A stretch of DNA of 64,000 nucleotides from the NCBI GenBank assembly GCA_013115135.1, contig JABANP010000173.1, positions 1 through 64,000 on the forward strand, written 5' to 3'. Shown here in pieces: positions 11,581-22,188 of the stretch (position 1 is its first letter; each line of letters begins with the position of its first letter). The notes beneath the pieces were generated by a model that was not told where the DNA came from, searched no databases, and saw nothing but the letters and a program-made list of their open reading frames with translations. Source of the stretch: Perkinsus olseni. Taxonomy: Eukaryota > Perkinsozoa > Perkinsida > Perkinsidae. The position numbers and the translations under genes are program-made.

Positions 11581-13566
11581 GTACCAATCGTATGCGACTA
11601 GCCTCGAGCTGACAATGTGGATAATGATGATCAACTTCAATGCTGCACTGCTGTTCAAGCACCTCATATGCATCAACACGTTGGCCCTCATTCCCGTAGT
11701 CGTGGCGTGGAACCTGAGTGATTCTCTCGGACCTCAACTGGCTCTAGAGGTAATCCCAGATGTAGCTACGAGCGAGGGGCGTTCTGGTAACGCCATTCTC
11801 GGATAACTCGCCTCCTCGAGCACTCAGAGAGCACTCGGCTGTACACCGGTACACACAGCGCAATACTTCTGGATTCTAGCGAGAGAGTGGGTTTTCGGAG
11901 GACGTTGAACATTGGCGAAATGAGGGGAAATCACTCGCAAGCCTTTGTCGCAGTCCTTTCACGGAGCCCGTACTATAGCAGACATCCTTGCAGACGTCCG
12001 TATTGGCCGTCTGTTTCGCTCTCGTGGCCGCGATCATGGCTCGGATGAGGGAGTCCTGGGAGAGGAGGATATACCTCACCGACATTGAATACCGCAGCTG
12101 GCAGGATCGTGCTCAACGACTACTATCGGAATTCATGCCCTCCTCCGTGAGCTCTATATATATGAAGAACGCTCGTTCTACACGGGAGACTCCTTCAGGC
12201 ACTGGAAGCCTACCTGGCAGATAAATACATTGCATCTCTGTACAGAAACATGACTCTACTATTCGCCGATATCTGTAACTATACAGCATATGCGGAGAGT
12301 ACACCACCCGAGCGGGTTGTGTCCCTCCTGACCAGCTTGTTTTCGCGATTCGACTATCTCTCAGATGCCTACAAAATCTATAAGGTGAGTTTTGTTGGGG
12401 GCTAACTCCGATCAGCCTGCTCCCCTACATAGTTTTGTTTTGTGCATTGCAAACTGATGCTTAATTTCCTGTCAGTCCGTTTTCGTGTGTATTATCCAAA
12501 TTCGGAACATTACGAAGATCCTGGAATCTCCTTTTTTCACGAAAGAATCACTCAGTGATCCGATCACTGGGATTGAATCCTATTTCTCTGAGTTCTCATC
12601 TCGTGCAAGTGACCGTCGATCAGAGTTGAGTATGAGTGTCTGCTATGAACTCCAGCAGCCTCTGCATCTCATGCAAGCCATCGCTGTCAACGATTCGCAG
12701 AGGTGATATGACCTCAGGTACATACAATCGGAGATGCATATGTAGCGTGCACAGAGCCGAAAGATGGTGTCGATAAGGTGTGTCCGCCTGTGCCGCGGCT
12801 TCCTCATTGTCCTACTGTTTTCATGCCGTGACATACGCCAAGATGGGCAGGTTCAATCAGCTGAGAGGATGGTAGCATTCGCACAGGCCATGAAGGAGAC
12901 TCTGAGTGCCGTTCGAGAGGAGATGTGGGCACCTGAATTGGAAATGCGAATCGGCTTGCATTTTGGAGAGTTCGTTGGCGGGGTTATTGGTGAGTTCTCA
13001 AAACTGTCTTATTGAAGCTCTATCCCGATGTGTCCTCCCCGCAGCCACAACGAAGATCAACTATGACATCTTCGGAGTTGACGTGACCATAGCCAACCAA
13101 GTCGAGACAGCTGGTATACCCGGCAAGATAGTCGCATCCAATACCTTGCGAGGGTAGGCCAGTTAAGCAGACTGGATCTCGTTCCTATTGTGAAACGACT
13201 ACTGCCGTGCTGCTCGAAGATCGGGATGAGATAGGCTCTGAGCTCAGGAGCAAACTCGAAACCGTGAGGAGGCCGAGATATTGCTTGCTTCCTCTCGAGA
13301 TACCTCTCTCATTATTTCCCTGGAAAATACAGATTCCGTTTCCACACAGCGATAGAGATACTTGTCCCCGAGGAATCACGTGAGTCCTGCCGGAGAGTCG
13401 CGCAATCGAAGGTTTGCTCGCGGCATTGCAAACATCCTACTACCAATTTTCAGAGACTCAGCATTCGACAGCATTCGGCCACCAGGGTGTTGTTCCCAAG
13501 CAGTTACGCGTCTATGAAATACTCATGAATAGAATGCAAAACGGCCAGTATGAGAACGTTGCATGA
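11581..13566 (+). CDS. Unit A 3' exons: helix cluster and cyclase domain 2
   Basis: Eight small exons in consistent phase. The first (11581-11749) completes the third helix cluster. 11994-12146 adds a last helix and a linker helix ([11 protein letters not shown]). Cyclase 2 then runs over 12199-12384 ([10 protein letters not shown], metal Asp), 12718-12777 (TIGDAYVA, second metal Asp), 12851-12989 (MRIGLHFG) and 13045-13153 ([13 protein letters not shown], where the usual Asn and Arg are Thr and Gln). The last two exons are a short conserved tail. No defect is seen in this block, and it is almost identical to unit E 52742-54722. Confidence 0.8.
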
Positions 13567-14088
13567 GAAGAATTACCTCCAGACTGTGCAAAGCCTGCCA
13601 AGCGGACATGCCGCGCACGATGATGATATCACGATGATGCACGTCTCTCGAGTGGAGAAATGTTGGCGTTGATACACTTACGCGGGCGGATCACCGTGGG
13701 CTCCGGGCGGGCTTACGCGTAGAGGTTTCGAACATTTCCCTACCAAGCCAATCGACCGACTGTTGCATCTCTCACTGTGTGGACGACGGCACTGATCCTA
13801 AAAGTGACAAAGCTTATTGTCACAGGCTGAGACGTTGCATATGGATTTGGCCTTCATGGCCCAGACGTTCACAGCGGTCTCGAAAAATTGACTCGCTCGG
13901 GCGATGTCATCACCGTGACGGGCCCCTAGTTCGCCTCGCTACCTGCAGGTTGCCGAGAGCAGTCAGAGCCGCTTATGCCGTGTAGCTTTGGCGCAGCATC
14001 GTCTGTACGCGCCACATACTATGCGGGTGGACGGGTCGGAGTACTCGACAGCCACAGGCTGTGTGGCTCATCCAGCCCGTGTTCGTAG
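13567..14088 (+). other. A-B intergenic region
   Basis: Separates the stop of A from the first recognisable exon of B. It is nearly identical to 54723-55239 between E and F. A start exon comparable to the MAS-type exon of D and E is not recognisable here; a short open frame at 13779-13985 has no visible motif. The promoter of B, if any, would lie here. Confidence 0.5.
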
Positions 14089-16349
14089 GGGCTCATCCAG
14101 TTCGGTGATAAGCCCGTTCGAATTCGATGAGGAAGGTTTCCCTTCGGGGATCTCCAATCAAAGCTATGGCAATGAATCGAGCGTTGAGCGCTCAGCAAAC
14201 GCGGAGACTATTGATTTGTTGTTCGGACCGCACATCTCCGATGCACCCGCGAACTTCCACGTGGCGAGTGACCCCGACAGCACTGTGGCGGACGAGTACC
14301 GAGGAATTTACTGTGGTGCCAAGTTCTTACTCTTGCTGCTGCCATCGCACGGTGGATAGCATGTTCGTACCCGTTGGGCTCGCATTCTGCAGATGATGAA
14401 TGGTTCGATGAGCCACGTAGGATTCAGAGCTACCTCTCTTGCCAGGTCCCCTCTACCAAGTATTGTCTACTGACGTTCATCCCAGTGAACCTATGGGAGC
14501 AGTTCCACCGTGTCGCAAACATATGATCCCTGCTTGTTAGTAAGAGGGCGCTAGACGATTGAGTCGCGAAAAATCTAGAAGAGCCGTCTCTCTAGATTCG
14601 CTATCGCTCACGGCTGCTGCTATTCTTTTTAGGTATTTGCCCGATGCTTCCATTCGATTTGAATCCGACGTCTAAGTGGGCGACTATGGCACCGTTGGTC
14701 TTCGTTCTGAGCGTGACGATGGCCAAAGATGCAATAGAGGATTACAGACGCTATTCAAATGACAACAAGGTGCTTTGTTCGTAGCTCTCCCTAGCCGAGA
14801 GATACATAGCACACCCCCATTCCCTTATAGAGAGCTTCAAACGCGAGCTTCGTGACCCGCGATTGTTCCGGGATTGAGCAATGGGCCATCATCGTCGGCA
14901 GGTAAACCGACGCTTATGTCGAGTGGTGGTGAAGGCGAAAGCCGCTGCAGATGGCGAACACGAAACTGGGGGTAGCCATCCCACGGTCGATCGGGTTAAT
15001 TAACGACCCTGGGAGAACATCACTGCCGGTTCGCTTATATATCTTAGCAAGGGGGAGGAAGTTCCGGTATGTCTTCTCGACTGGTCAAACCTCGAGGAAC
15101 CTATTTTTGTTGTTCCTCAGGCTGACATGTTGCTTGTTGCCTCCAGCGCCTCGGATGGACTGGTATATGTTGAGACAAGTCAGCTTGACGGAGAGTCAGT
15201 GTTGAAAGTGAAACATTCTCTCCCCGAGGCTCGGTCACGCGCGGGGATAGGAAATGTGTTTTATATACTTCTCAATTCCCCGTCTTTGCTTAGCTCAACA
15301 CAGCGCTGATGACTGTGGTACTCAGACGAATGTTCCGTTCCCTCCCGTTGGTTTCCGAGTGTGTTGGGTCTATGACATGCGATGCTCCCAACGGTCTCAT
15401 CAACGAGTTCAACGGCCTCTCTCGAGTACAAGGTGGTCTTAGGGAGCCTGCTGACGCAAGCAATCTGGTGAGCTGCGGTCCTTATTCCGATCGTATAAGC
15501 CCTTCCATACAACGAGATCTGGACCAAGCAAGCCGGCGGCGCTCCATCTTGTCAACCATTCTATTTAGCAGCTGTTACTCAATGATACTTAGGTACTCCG
15601 AGGCTCGTCGATCTGCAATACGAAGTGGTGCTGCGGATTTGCTGTTTATGTTGGCGAAGATACCAAGTTAGCCATGAACAAGGCTTCGAACGTACGAGTC
15701 AAGAGATCTAGAGTGGAGCTGCAGATAGACAGGTGAGCAGCTTCGTCTCCCGAAATCAGTGGTATGAGAAGCGTGTTTGGGAAGCCGTCGGTCAGCCGAG
15801 GTGAGGAGTCGTCGTTTGTCATGCTGCAATAGCCAAGATCGCTGAGCTTCTAGTGAACATATTATACGAGTGGCCGTCTGATGATGCAGCGTGTTGCAGG
15901 ATTCGAGTGTGATAGCGAACCCCACCTAGTGGGTGGAACTCATTGAGTGACTACATATCGAGATAGTCCATCAGTAGCCAAGCCGCCAAACCACGAAATC
16001 CGCAACTGCCGACGCGTGGTTCAGCTCAGCTCGTCGTATCGACTCTATTCTTTGCTGGCGTCATTTGTTTGAAGGATTATATCACTTCGAAGCTCGACCC
16101 GCACATATAACCTTAAGATCAGACTATCACGTACCCGGGTCGGGGATGCGATGAGGATGTTCATTCAATGTGAATGAGCAGGATAGAAGTACAACCCCGC
16201 TTTCAGATACCTCGGCTTCGTCTTAGGGCTAATACTTACATTATCCTTGGGGCTCATGATCGCTTTCGCTCAAACATCAGACATGAGGAGCGAGTTCGAG
16301 CTGTTCGTCGGCCTGCACTCTGACGAAGTGTCGTGGGTGAGTTTACGCA

Positions 16350-16448
16350 CCGTTCGCTGTGCCGACTTAGTTGGCCTGATCGCGCCGTTCGCTGTGCCGA
16401 CTTAGTTGGCCAGCGCCGTTCGCTGTGCTGACTCAGTTGGCCAGATCG
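16350..16448 (+). repeat. ~35-base tandem repeat in intron 6 of unit B
   Basis: Three imperfect copies of a unit beginning CCGTTCGCTGTGC start at 16350, 16385 and 16416; the middle unit is 31 bases. The same array is at 57498-57600 in unit F with regular 35-base spacing. Confidence 0.8.
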
Positions 16449-16771
16449 TTCGGACTCCCGAGTAGGAGCTTTTTGCTAGAGAATCATTTCGAAGCACACA
16501 TAACAACAGCAGACAACCACCCGAACGCTAGTTTCTAGATCCGGCTAGTCTCGGCACTTGCAGCGTGTACTGGAGAAGTTCTCCTCAGGCACACCAAATT
16601 ATGACATTCCTTCTTCTCTTCAACAACATGGTCCCAATATCACTCTACGTTACAGTTGACCTCGTCAGATTGATACAGGTCGGTTACGGAGTGCTTGTGG
16701 GCCTCACTCATGCCGTTGCGACGCTGTTGCAGAAGGACAAAGAGGCGTAAAGATAACCGCTGTTTGTTCAG

Positions 16772-17283
16772 GCATATCTCATTCAGATCGATTCCCAATC
16801 GGGTTCATCTCTCATCAAGTACGCGGGAGTGCTTAGAGTTTTGCTTAAGTATCTCTTTCGAGGAGCGTGAGACCTTCATCAAGGGGAAAGGATTGCTGGT
16901 GACCTACGATGCTTCTCGAACTTTCGGTTCCCCGCATACCAAGGATGCTGGAGTGGTGTCTCCTAGAGCTTTGAGAACCAGGCCTTCGACCACCTCACTC
17001 GATATCTCTAATTTGGATAAGCCAAGGAGGATCGAGCCGTTCAAGCGGACTTCTGAGACTAGCACTTGTACCTCTTTGTCGAGTGCATTCGCCTTTCCTG
17101 TTCGTGGTTTTGTGGCAGTCTTGAAGCGAATATCCTGGTGGCGTGGTAGAGCAGAAGGGACTCTTGGTGATCGCATGGAAGGATCTTTCGCCTCACCGGC
17201 GGATCCATCACCTGGGGGAAATTCAAGCTGGGGCGCCGGGTCCCTCGAATTGGACAAATCGACAGTTTGAGACTGTGATCTGA
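16772..17283 (+). pseudogene. Fused remnant: exon 8 start + cyclase 1 tail + last exon tail
   Basis: The exon 8 acceptor and its first 15 bases (to 16786) are joined to the sequence that follows cyclase 1 motif 4 (IPNRVHLSS...). About 3.9 kb is lost relative to units D and E, and the join is out of frame by one. The Ser-rich linker runs to about 17260 (LELDKS), then jumps into the end of exon 16 (compare 29205-29226), with the original stop at 17281-17283. The linker is most like that of unit C. Confidence 0.85.
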
Positions 17284-17576
17284 GATGGATTGTCCTACGT
17301 TTGAGGGCATGTTGTGCACGGAATTCGAACACGTACGATAACAGAAGTATCTCGAGTTCGCAGTGTCGACTTTATGTAAATCGGTGTCAACACATCAACG
17401 CCTCATCGAAGCTGGATTGTTGTTCGGCGAGTGAAGCAGAAGTTGATGATAGCCAGAGGAGTCGGGAATTCGCGGAGCGAAGCTATATCATGTAGAATGC
17501 TATTGTCATGAAGAGCGAGAGTATAATATTGTGTACATGATGCTAACGCCTGGGGACTAGTAGGCGTTCTCCGTAG

Positions 17577-18634
17577 GAGCTCGCCCGGCCTGGTAATACG
17601 CTCTTCTCGATCCGGCCAAGACGATCTTCCTTTGGGGTTGTCCCATCGAGACAGTTGCAATGTCTCGAGCCTGAGCAGCTCGGCTGAAGGGGAGAGCGTA
17701 GAGTTGTTGTTTGGACTTCGCATCTCCGACACAGCTGCAAATTTCCACGTCAGAAACAGCCGAGCCTTGGACCGCGGTCTGCAGGCAGCGAATGTTCTTG
17801 CACGCCACGTAGCCTTCAGCGTTCCATTTCTCGCCAGATCCTCTCTACCACGCATCGTCTATGGGCGTTTGTCCCGCCGGACGTATGGGTCCCTCAGCAT
17901 GAGAGCAGTTCCGCCGGGTTGCGGACTTATGGTTCCTGCTTGTTGGTTAGAGGGCGATATACCCCAGCAACCGGGGAAAATCGCCACCGGGAGTCACGAG
18001 GGCGCGGTGTACCCTTTGCGAACTGCCTTAACATTGGAGAGGGAGAGCTCTTCTCGTGAATCCTACATCCGGGGAGTAGGCACTCATGCATGACGTCCCT
18101 CCCGGAGAGAGAGTGGTGGGCTCAGAGAATCTACAGTTCTGGCGGCTGTGTCCTGAGTGGACTGCCTCTGATTTTCCCTCGGCGCACGATTTATATCGTT
18201 CACGTAAACAACGCCATAGAGCACGTTGAATTACGATCGTTTGACTTCGTTTGGCTTCTCGAGATGCGCTATTCCTGAAGGATGTTCCTGCTGTCTTTTC
18301 TGGGTATTTGCCGGATGCTTCCGTTTGACCTGAGTCCGACGTCGAAGTGGGCGACTTTCGCACCGTTGGTATTCGTTCTGAGCGTGACGATGGTCAAAAA
18401 TGCAACAGAGGATTATAGAAGCTATGCAAATGACAACAAGATGCGCTGCTCACTACTCACCCCAGCTGAGGGATACAAAAAGTATTCTCATTCCTGAATA
18501 TATAAAGCTTGGAAAGCCTGCTGGGTTATCCGGGATCGGTTCTCGAACTTATCCTCATCGGCAGGTCAACCGACGTTCATTTCGAGGTGGTGAAAATGAC
18601 GATCGCCGTAGAGGGTGTTCACGGGATTGGTCGG
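17577..18634 (+). pseudogene. Detached 5' exon relics upstream of unit C
   Basis: A second set of decayed N-terminal exons lies between the end of B and the start of C. 17577-17790 resembles the Ser-rich exon (VELLFGLRISDTAANFHVRN). About 17855-17950 is a broken copy of the [10 protein letters not shown] exon. 18296-18441 is a copy of the TM2 exon whose donor GT has become AT. 18565-18634 resembles the VNRRL exon. 17284-17576 matches the 3' flank of unit C (29227 onward). None of it can be joined into a long frame, so it looks like the front of a further deleted unit. Confidence 0.7.
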
Positions 18635-18830
18635 AGCGTGGTAGTCCACGCTGAGTCGGCGAACTGGAAGAACTCCAGATCGGGAGATCTGCTTTGGGAG
18701 ATGATTCTAACTTCGTCACAGCCTGGTCGAGTCGTTGAAATCTTTCCGTCTTAGTCGTTTTGAACCTCGACGTAAGTCTCTCCCGTGATGACAAATCCCG
18801 TGGTCACCGACCGCCAACCAGATAGAGAGG

Positions 18831-21800
18831 ATGACAGTCTGCCGTCCAAACTCTCTTCCGTGGATTGATCGTGATTCCCGATCATCATCCGAACCATTTG
18901 AATCCGTTACGAACCAGCTGGAGGCTACTGTGGAGGGCTCTACCTCGCCGGGTGCTTCCTCCCTCCACATACCGGGGGTTAGCTGTTTTCGGGCTCAGGC
19001 GATACCGGCCGCAGACTTCTGAGTCGATCAATTACCGGGTTCAACAGAGCTAGGGATTTCGCTCGAGATATGCTGCCCAACATGTTGAGAGGGAGGTGAT
19101 GATAGATCATAATAATCAACGGTCGGCGAAAGTTCATAACTATGAACTAGTTCTTTTAGGAGCTCGTCAAGTTCGGCCATCAGCCCGTTTGAGTTCAACG
19201 AAGATGATTTCACCTCGGTTTTCTCTAATCGAGACAATGACAACAACTCAAGTCGCGGCAGTTCGGCCAAAGCGGATAACATAGAGTTGTTGTTCGGGCC
19301 ACACATCTCCGATGCGCCCGCAAACTTCCACGTCAGAAACAACCGCGCCTTGGCCGAGCTCATGGCGAATGACTCCGACGTCTCAGTGGCGGATCAGTAC
19401 TGTGTACGGTTGAATCTTCCAAGTTCGGTCTCCCTTCTCGATAGGTTAAGCTTGTGCACCTTAGTCTCTCCCGACAAGAGAACCAACTTCCACAATAGAG
19501 TAAGTACGAGCGGGCCCGAAGACGGCCTCTCGCTATCAGCTGTTCGATCCGCTCTTCTCTCTTGGCAGGGCATTGCAGTCTGTAGAGCTCGTATCCGTCT
19601 AGACCGGCTGGTGGCTCCGCAGACAGCCAGCTCGATAGCTCATTCTGTCGCGCGCCCTTCGAGATCTCCCCCGTTCTTTCAGATTGCCTCAACGAAGCAC
19701 CGTTTATATACATTCATCCCCCAGAACCTATGGGAACAGTTTCACCGAGTTGCGAACCTATGGTTCTTGCTCGTTGGTGAGATGATAGTGCCGCGTTATA
19801 GAGCACGCACATGAGCCACATGGGAGTATGATTGCTTTTCCCAGGTATTTGCCAGATGCTCCCATTTGACCTGAGTCCGACGTCGGAGTGGGCGACTATT
19901 GCACCGTTGGTATTCGTTCTGAGCGTGACGATGGTCAAAGATGCAATAGAGGATTACAGACGCTACGCAAACGACAACAAGGTGATTCGCTCTTGATTCT
20001 CCGTAGCAGAAAGGTAGATAGAGTATCTCATTCTTGAGTAATGAGCTTCGAGCGAGGGCTAAGTAATTCGGGATCGGTCATCACGATCGACAGGTCAACC
20101 GACGTTTATGCCGAGCAGTGGTGAAGGCGAAGGCCGTTCTAGATGACGACCACGAAACTGGGGGTACCCATTCCACTGCCGATTGGGCTATCTTATCCAA
20201 AAGTGTGTTTTTTTAGGCTTGGAACTAATCCCTTGGGAGAATATCACAGCCGGGTCGATCATCTATCTAAGCAAGGGAGAGGAAGTCCCGGTATGACTTC
20301 TTGAATGATCAACCTCGAGGAACCCCTCACTAAGTCATCCCACTGTTGACATTCTTCAGGCTGACATGCTGCTTGTCGCCTCCAGCGCCTCGGATGGACT
20401 GGTATATGTTGAGACAAGTCAACTTGATGGAGAGTCAGCGTTGAAAGTGAAACATGCTCTCCCCGAGGCACGGTAGCGCGCATGGAGTATGCCGTGTTTG
20501 CTATGCCGTTCGACACGCGCCTTGCTTCGCGAGCAGCTCTAATCTCGTCCTAGCTTTACGCGGGGAGTGGACGGATGGAGCTTTGGATAGCACTTACCAC
20601 TCAGGCGGATGTTCCGTACCCTTCCGCTGGTGTCCGAGTGCGTCGGGTCGATGACATGCGATGCTCCCAATGGACGCATTAATGAGTTCAACGGCCTCTT
20701 TCGGCTCAACGGTGGACTGAGAGAGCCTGCTGACGCCAAGAATATGGTGAGCCTACTCGCTCATATTCCAGCTGCCGGATCTCCGCTCACACTATTTCGA
20801 TCTGTAATAGAGGAAAATGCAACGTACGAGAATGAGGCCACTAGCCACGTGGCGTAAAAACGTCGGTGGAGCTATCACACTAAAATAGCAATAAAGTCTG
20901 CAACGAAAGAATGCAACATGCGAAATGCCACTATGTCACGCGGCGCGAAAACGGTCAAACAACTGGAGCACTCGTGGATATCGAATGTCGTCGATCCCAG
21001 TGACCTCCCGGAGCTTGGCTTCCGCCCACTCCGGGTAAGTACGGACCGTACTTGGCATCTCTTAGGAAGCAGGCTGGGGAGGGGCCATAGACGGCGCATC
21101 TCTGCATTTGTGCCCGCAGAGTGCCACGCGGCATTATAGTAGTCTCGCTTTTCACATTGCAACCTTCGTCGTTAGGGATTTTCTTCGGCAAGGTACTCCG
21201 TGGATCCTCGATACGCAACACGGCGTGGTGTTGTGGAGTCGCCGTTTATGTTGGAGGAGACACTAAGTTAGCCATGAACATGACATCACGTGCCCAAACC
21301 AAACGATCCAGAGTGGAGCAACAAATCAACAGGTGCCTTTTAGTCTCAGTTCGTGGCTTGGATCACGAGAACTGGGTTTGTTTGGCGCAGGGTCGCTGGT
21401 CGCTGAGTTCGCTGTCGAGCTTTGCGTGATGGGGATGTCATCGGTAGCGTGTCAGTTAGCATCGTCGAGGGGTTCTCCTTCGTGCATATTTCGATGGTTC
21501 CATGCATAGATAGCTCCTCGACGATGATTCATTGTTGGCCCGCCGAGTGATGCTAGATTGCGTTATCTGCAGTCTGTATGATATCAACTCCTCAAGCAAC
21601 ACGAACTTTCGGATGTAACTGAGTAACGCGGTATCGTCCTCACCGTACCAAATTGAGGGAATCGTCAGCGCGGGATTCAGTGCTAGGGTGGGATAGGACG
21701 TCTTCGCGGCGCGGCCCTCATTTTAGATACCTCGGCTTCGTTTTCGGGCTTATGCTGGCGTTGGCCTTGGTGCTGACGATCGCTTTTGCACGAACATCTG

Positions 21801-22096
21801 AATCGAGGAGCGAATTCGAGTTGTTCGTCGGCTTAAATGCTGACGAAGTCTCGCAGGTATGATCGGACACCGCCTTTGCTTGAGGCTCCATTTTCCTAGT
21901 CGTTTAGTCGTTGTGGGGAATGGCTGCCAGCCGTCCTGCTGACCAGTTTCGTCTGAAGGCGGTTTCTCACATGTCTCCGAGTATCTAATAGGGAATCATC
22001 CTTCAGGGACGTCAACTTCTGACATTCCTCCTTCTCTTCAACAACATGGTCCCAATATCACTTTACGTTACAGTTGACCTGGTCAGATCGATACAG
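18831..22096 (+). CDS. Unit C 5' exons: N-terminus, actuator domain, TM1-TM4
   Basis: Twelve predicted exons in consistent phase. In order they give: a polar N-terminus; a Ser-rich exon with [16 protein letters not shown]; the P4 signature [18 protein letters not shown] leading into TM1; TM2 with [10 protein letters not shown]; the actuator domain with [11 protein letters not shown] (the P4 counterpart of DGET); [20 protein letters not shown]3; and TM4 with [11 protein letters not shown]. The PISL motif in TM4 is characteristic of P4 ATPases. The acceptor of the 20217 exon follows a short T-run. No internal stop is seen in this block when the 18831 start is used. Confidence 0.75.
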
Positions 22097-22188
22097 GTCA
22101 GTTCGGAGATGCTCACTTACTATTTCTCGATTCTGCTGGCTGCTGCAGGAAGTGCAAAGAGGCACAATGAAGACCGTCCTTTGCTCAG

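Larger units (their letters stand above)
6117..13566 (+). pseudogene. Unit A: P4-ATPase/guanylate cyclase fusion, 5'-incomplete with nonsense codon
   Basis: Exons 6-16 of the fusion gene. Predicted exons: 6117-6246 (TM3), 6405-6494 (TM4 with PISLY), 6574-11486 (ATPase catalytic region, cyclase 1), 11581-11749, 11994-12146, 12199-12384, 12718-12777, 12851-12989, 13045-13153, 13300-13379, 13454-13566. All have GT-AG borders and the phases agree with unit D. Two defects are visible. Exons 1-5 are missing, since the retroelement sits in intron 5, so they may be left of the window or lost. A TAG stands at 7405-7407 where C, D, E and F have a Gln or Glu codon. Otherwise the frame is clean to the terminal TGA. 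The product, if read through, would be a membrane-bound cGMP-forming enzyme; the nonsense codon makes a pseudogene more likely. Confidence 0.8.
4873..16786 (+). repeat. Segmental duplication, left copy (units A+B)
   Basis: Near-identical in order and sequence to 45756-57938, covering intron 5 to the end of one unit plus the 5' exons of the next. Exceptions are the middle of exon 8 and small indels. The right limit is where B loses most of exon 8 (16786) while F continues (57938). Confidence 0.8.
14089..17283 (+). pseudogene. Unit B: ATPase/cyclase gene with two large internal deletions
   Basis: Recognisable exons: 14089-14359 (N-terminal Ser-rich exon, degraded after DEYRGIYC), ~14450-14551 ([15 protein letters not shown]), 14633-14769 (TM2 region), 14902-14971, a degraded exon before 15066, 15121-15233 (actuator domain, LDGES), 15326-15467, 15593-15732, 16207-16336 (TM3), 16589-16678 (TM4) and 16772-17283. 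Defects: about 11 codons lost in the first exon relative to F; TGA at 14524-14526 where D and E have Trp; loss of an acceptor before the exon ending at 15066; and two deletions in the last segment. The phosphorylation site, the nucleotide-binding region and nearly all of both cyclases are absent. It cannot make an active enzyme. The TGA is shared with F, so it predates the A+B/E+F duplication. Confidence 0.85.

Noticed and set aside
12540..12570. Hairpin CAGTGATC/GATCACTG in the intron after exon 11
   Set aside because: A short inverted repeat of a size expected by chance in an intron; no terminator or RNA gene context.
13779..13985. Short open frame between A and B, repeated at 54930-55136
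   Set aside because: Conserved only through the recent segmental duplication; composition and context do not support a gene or a start exon.
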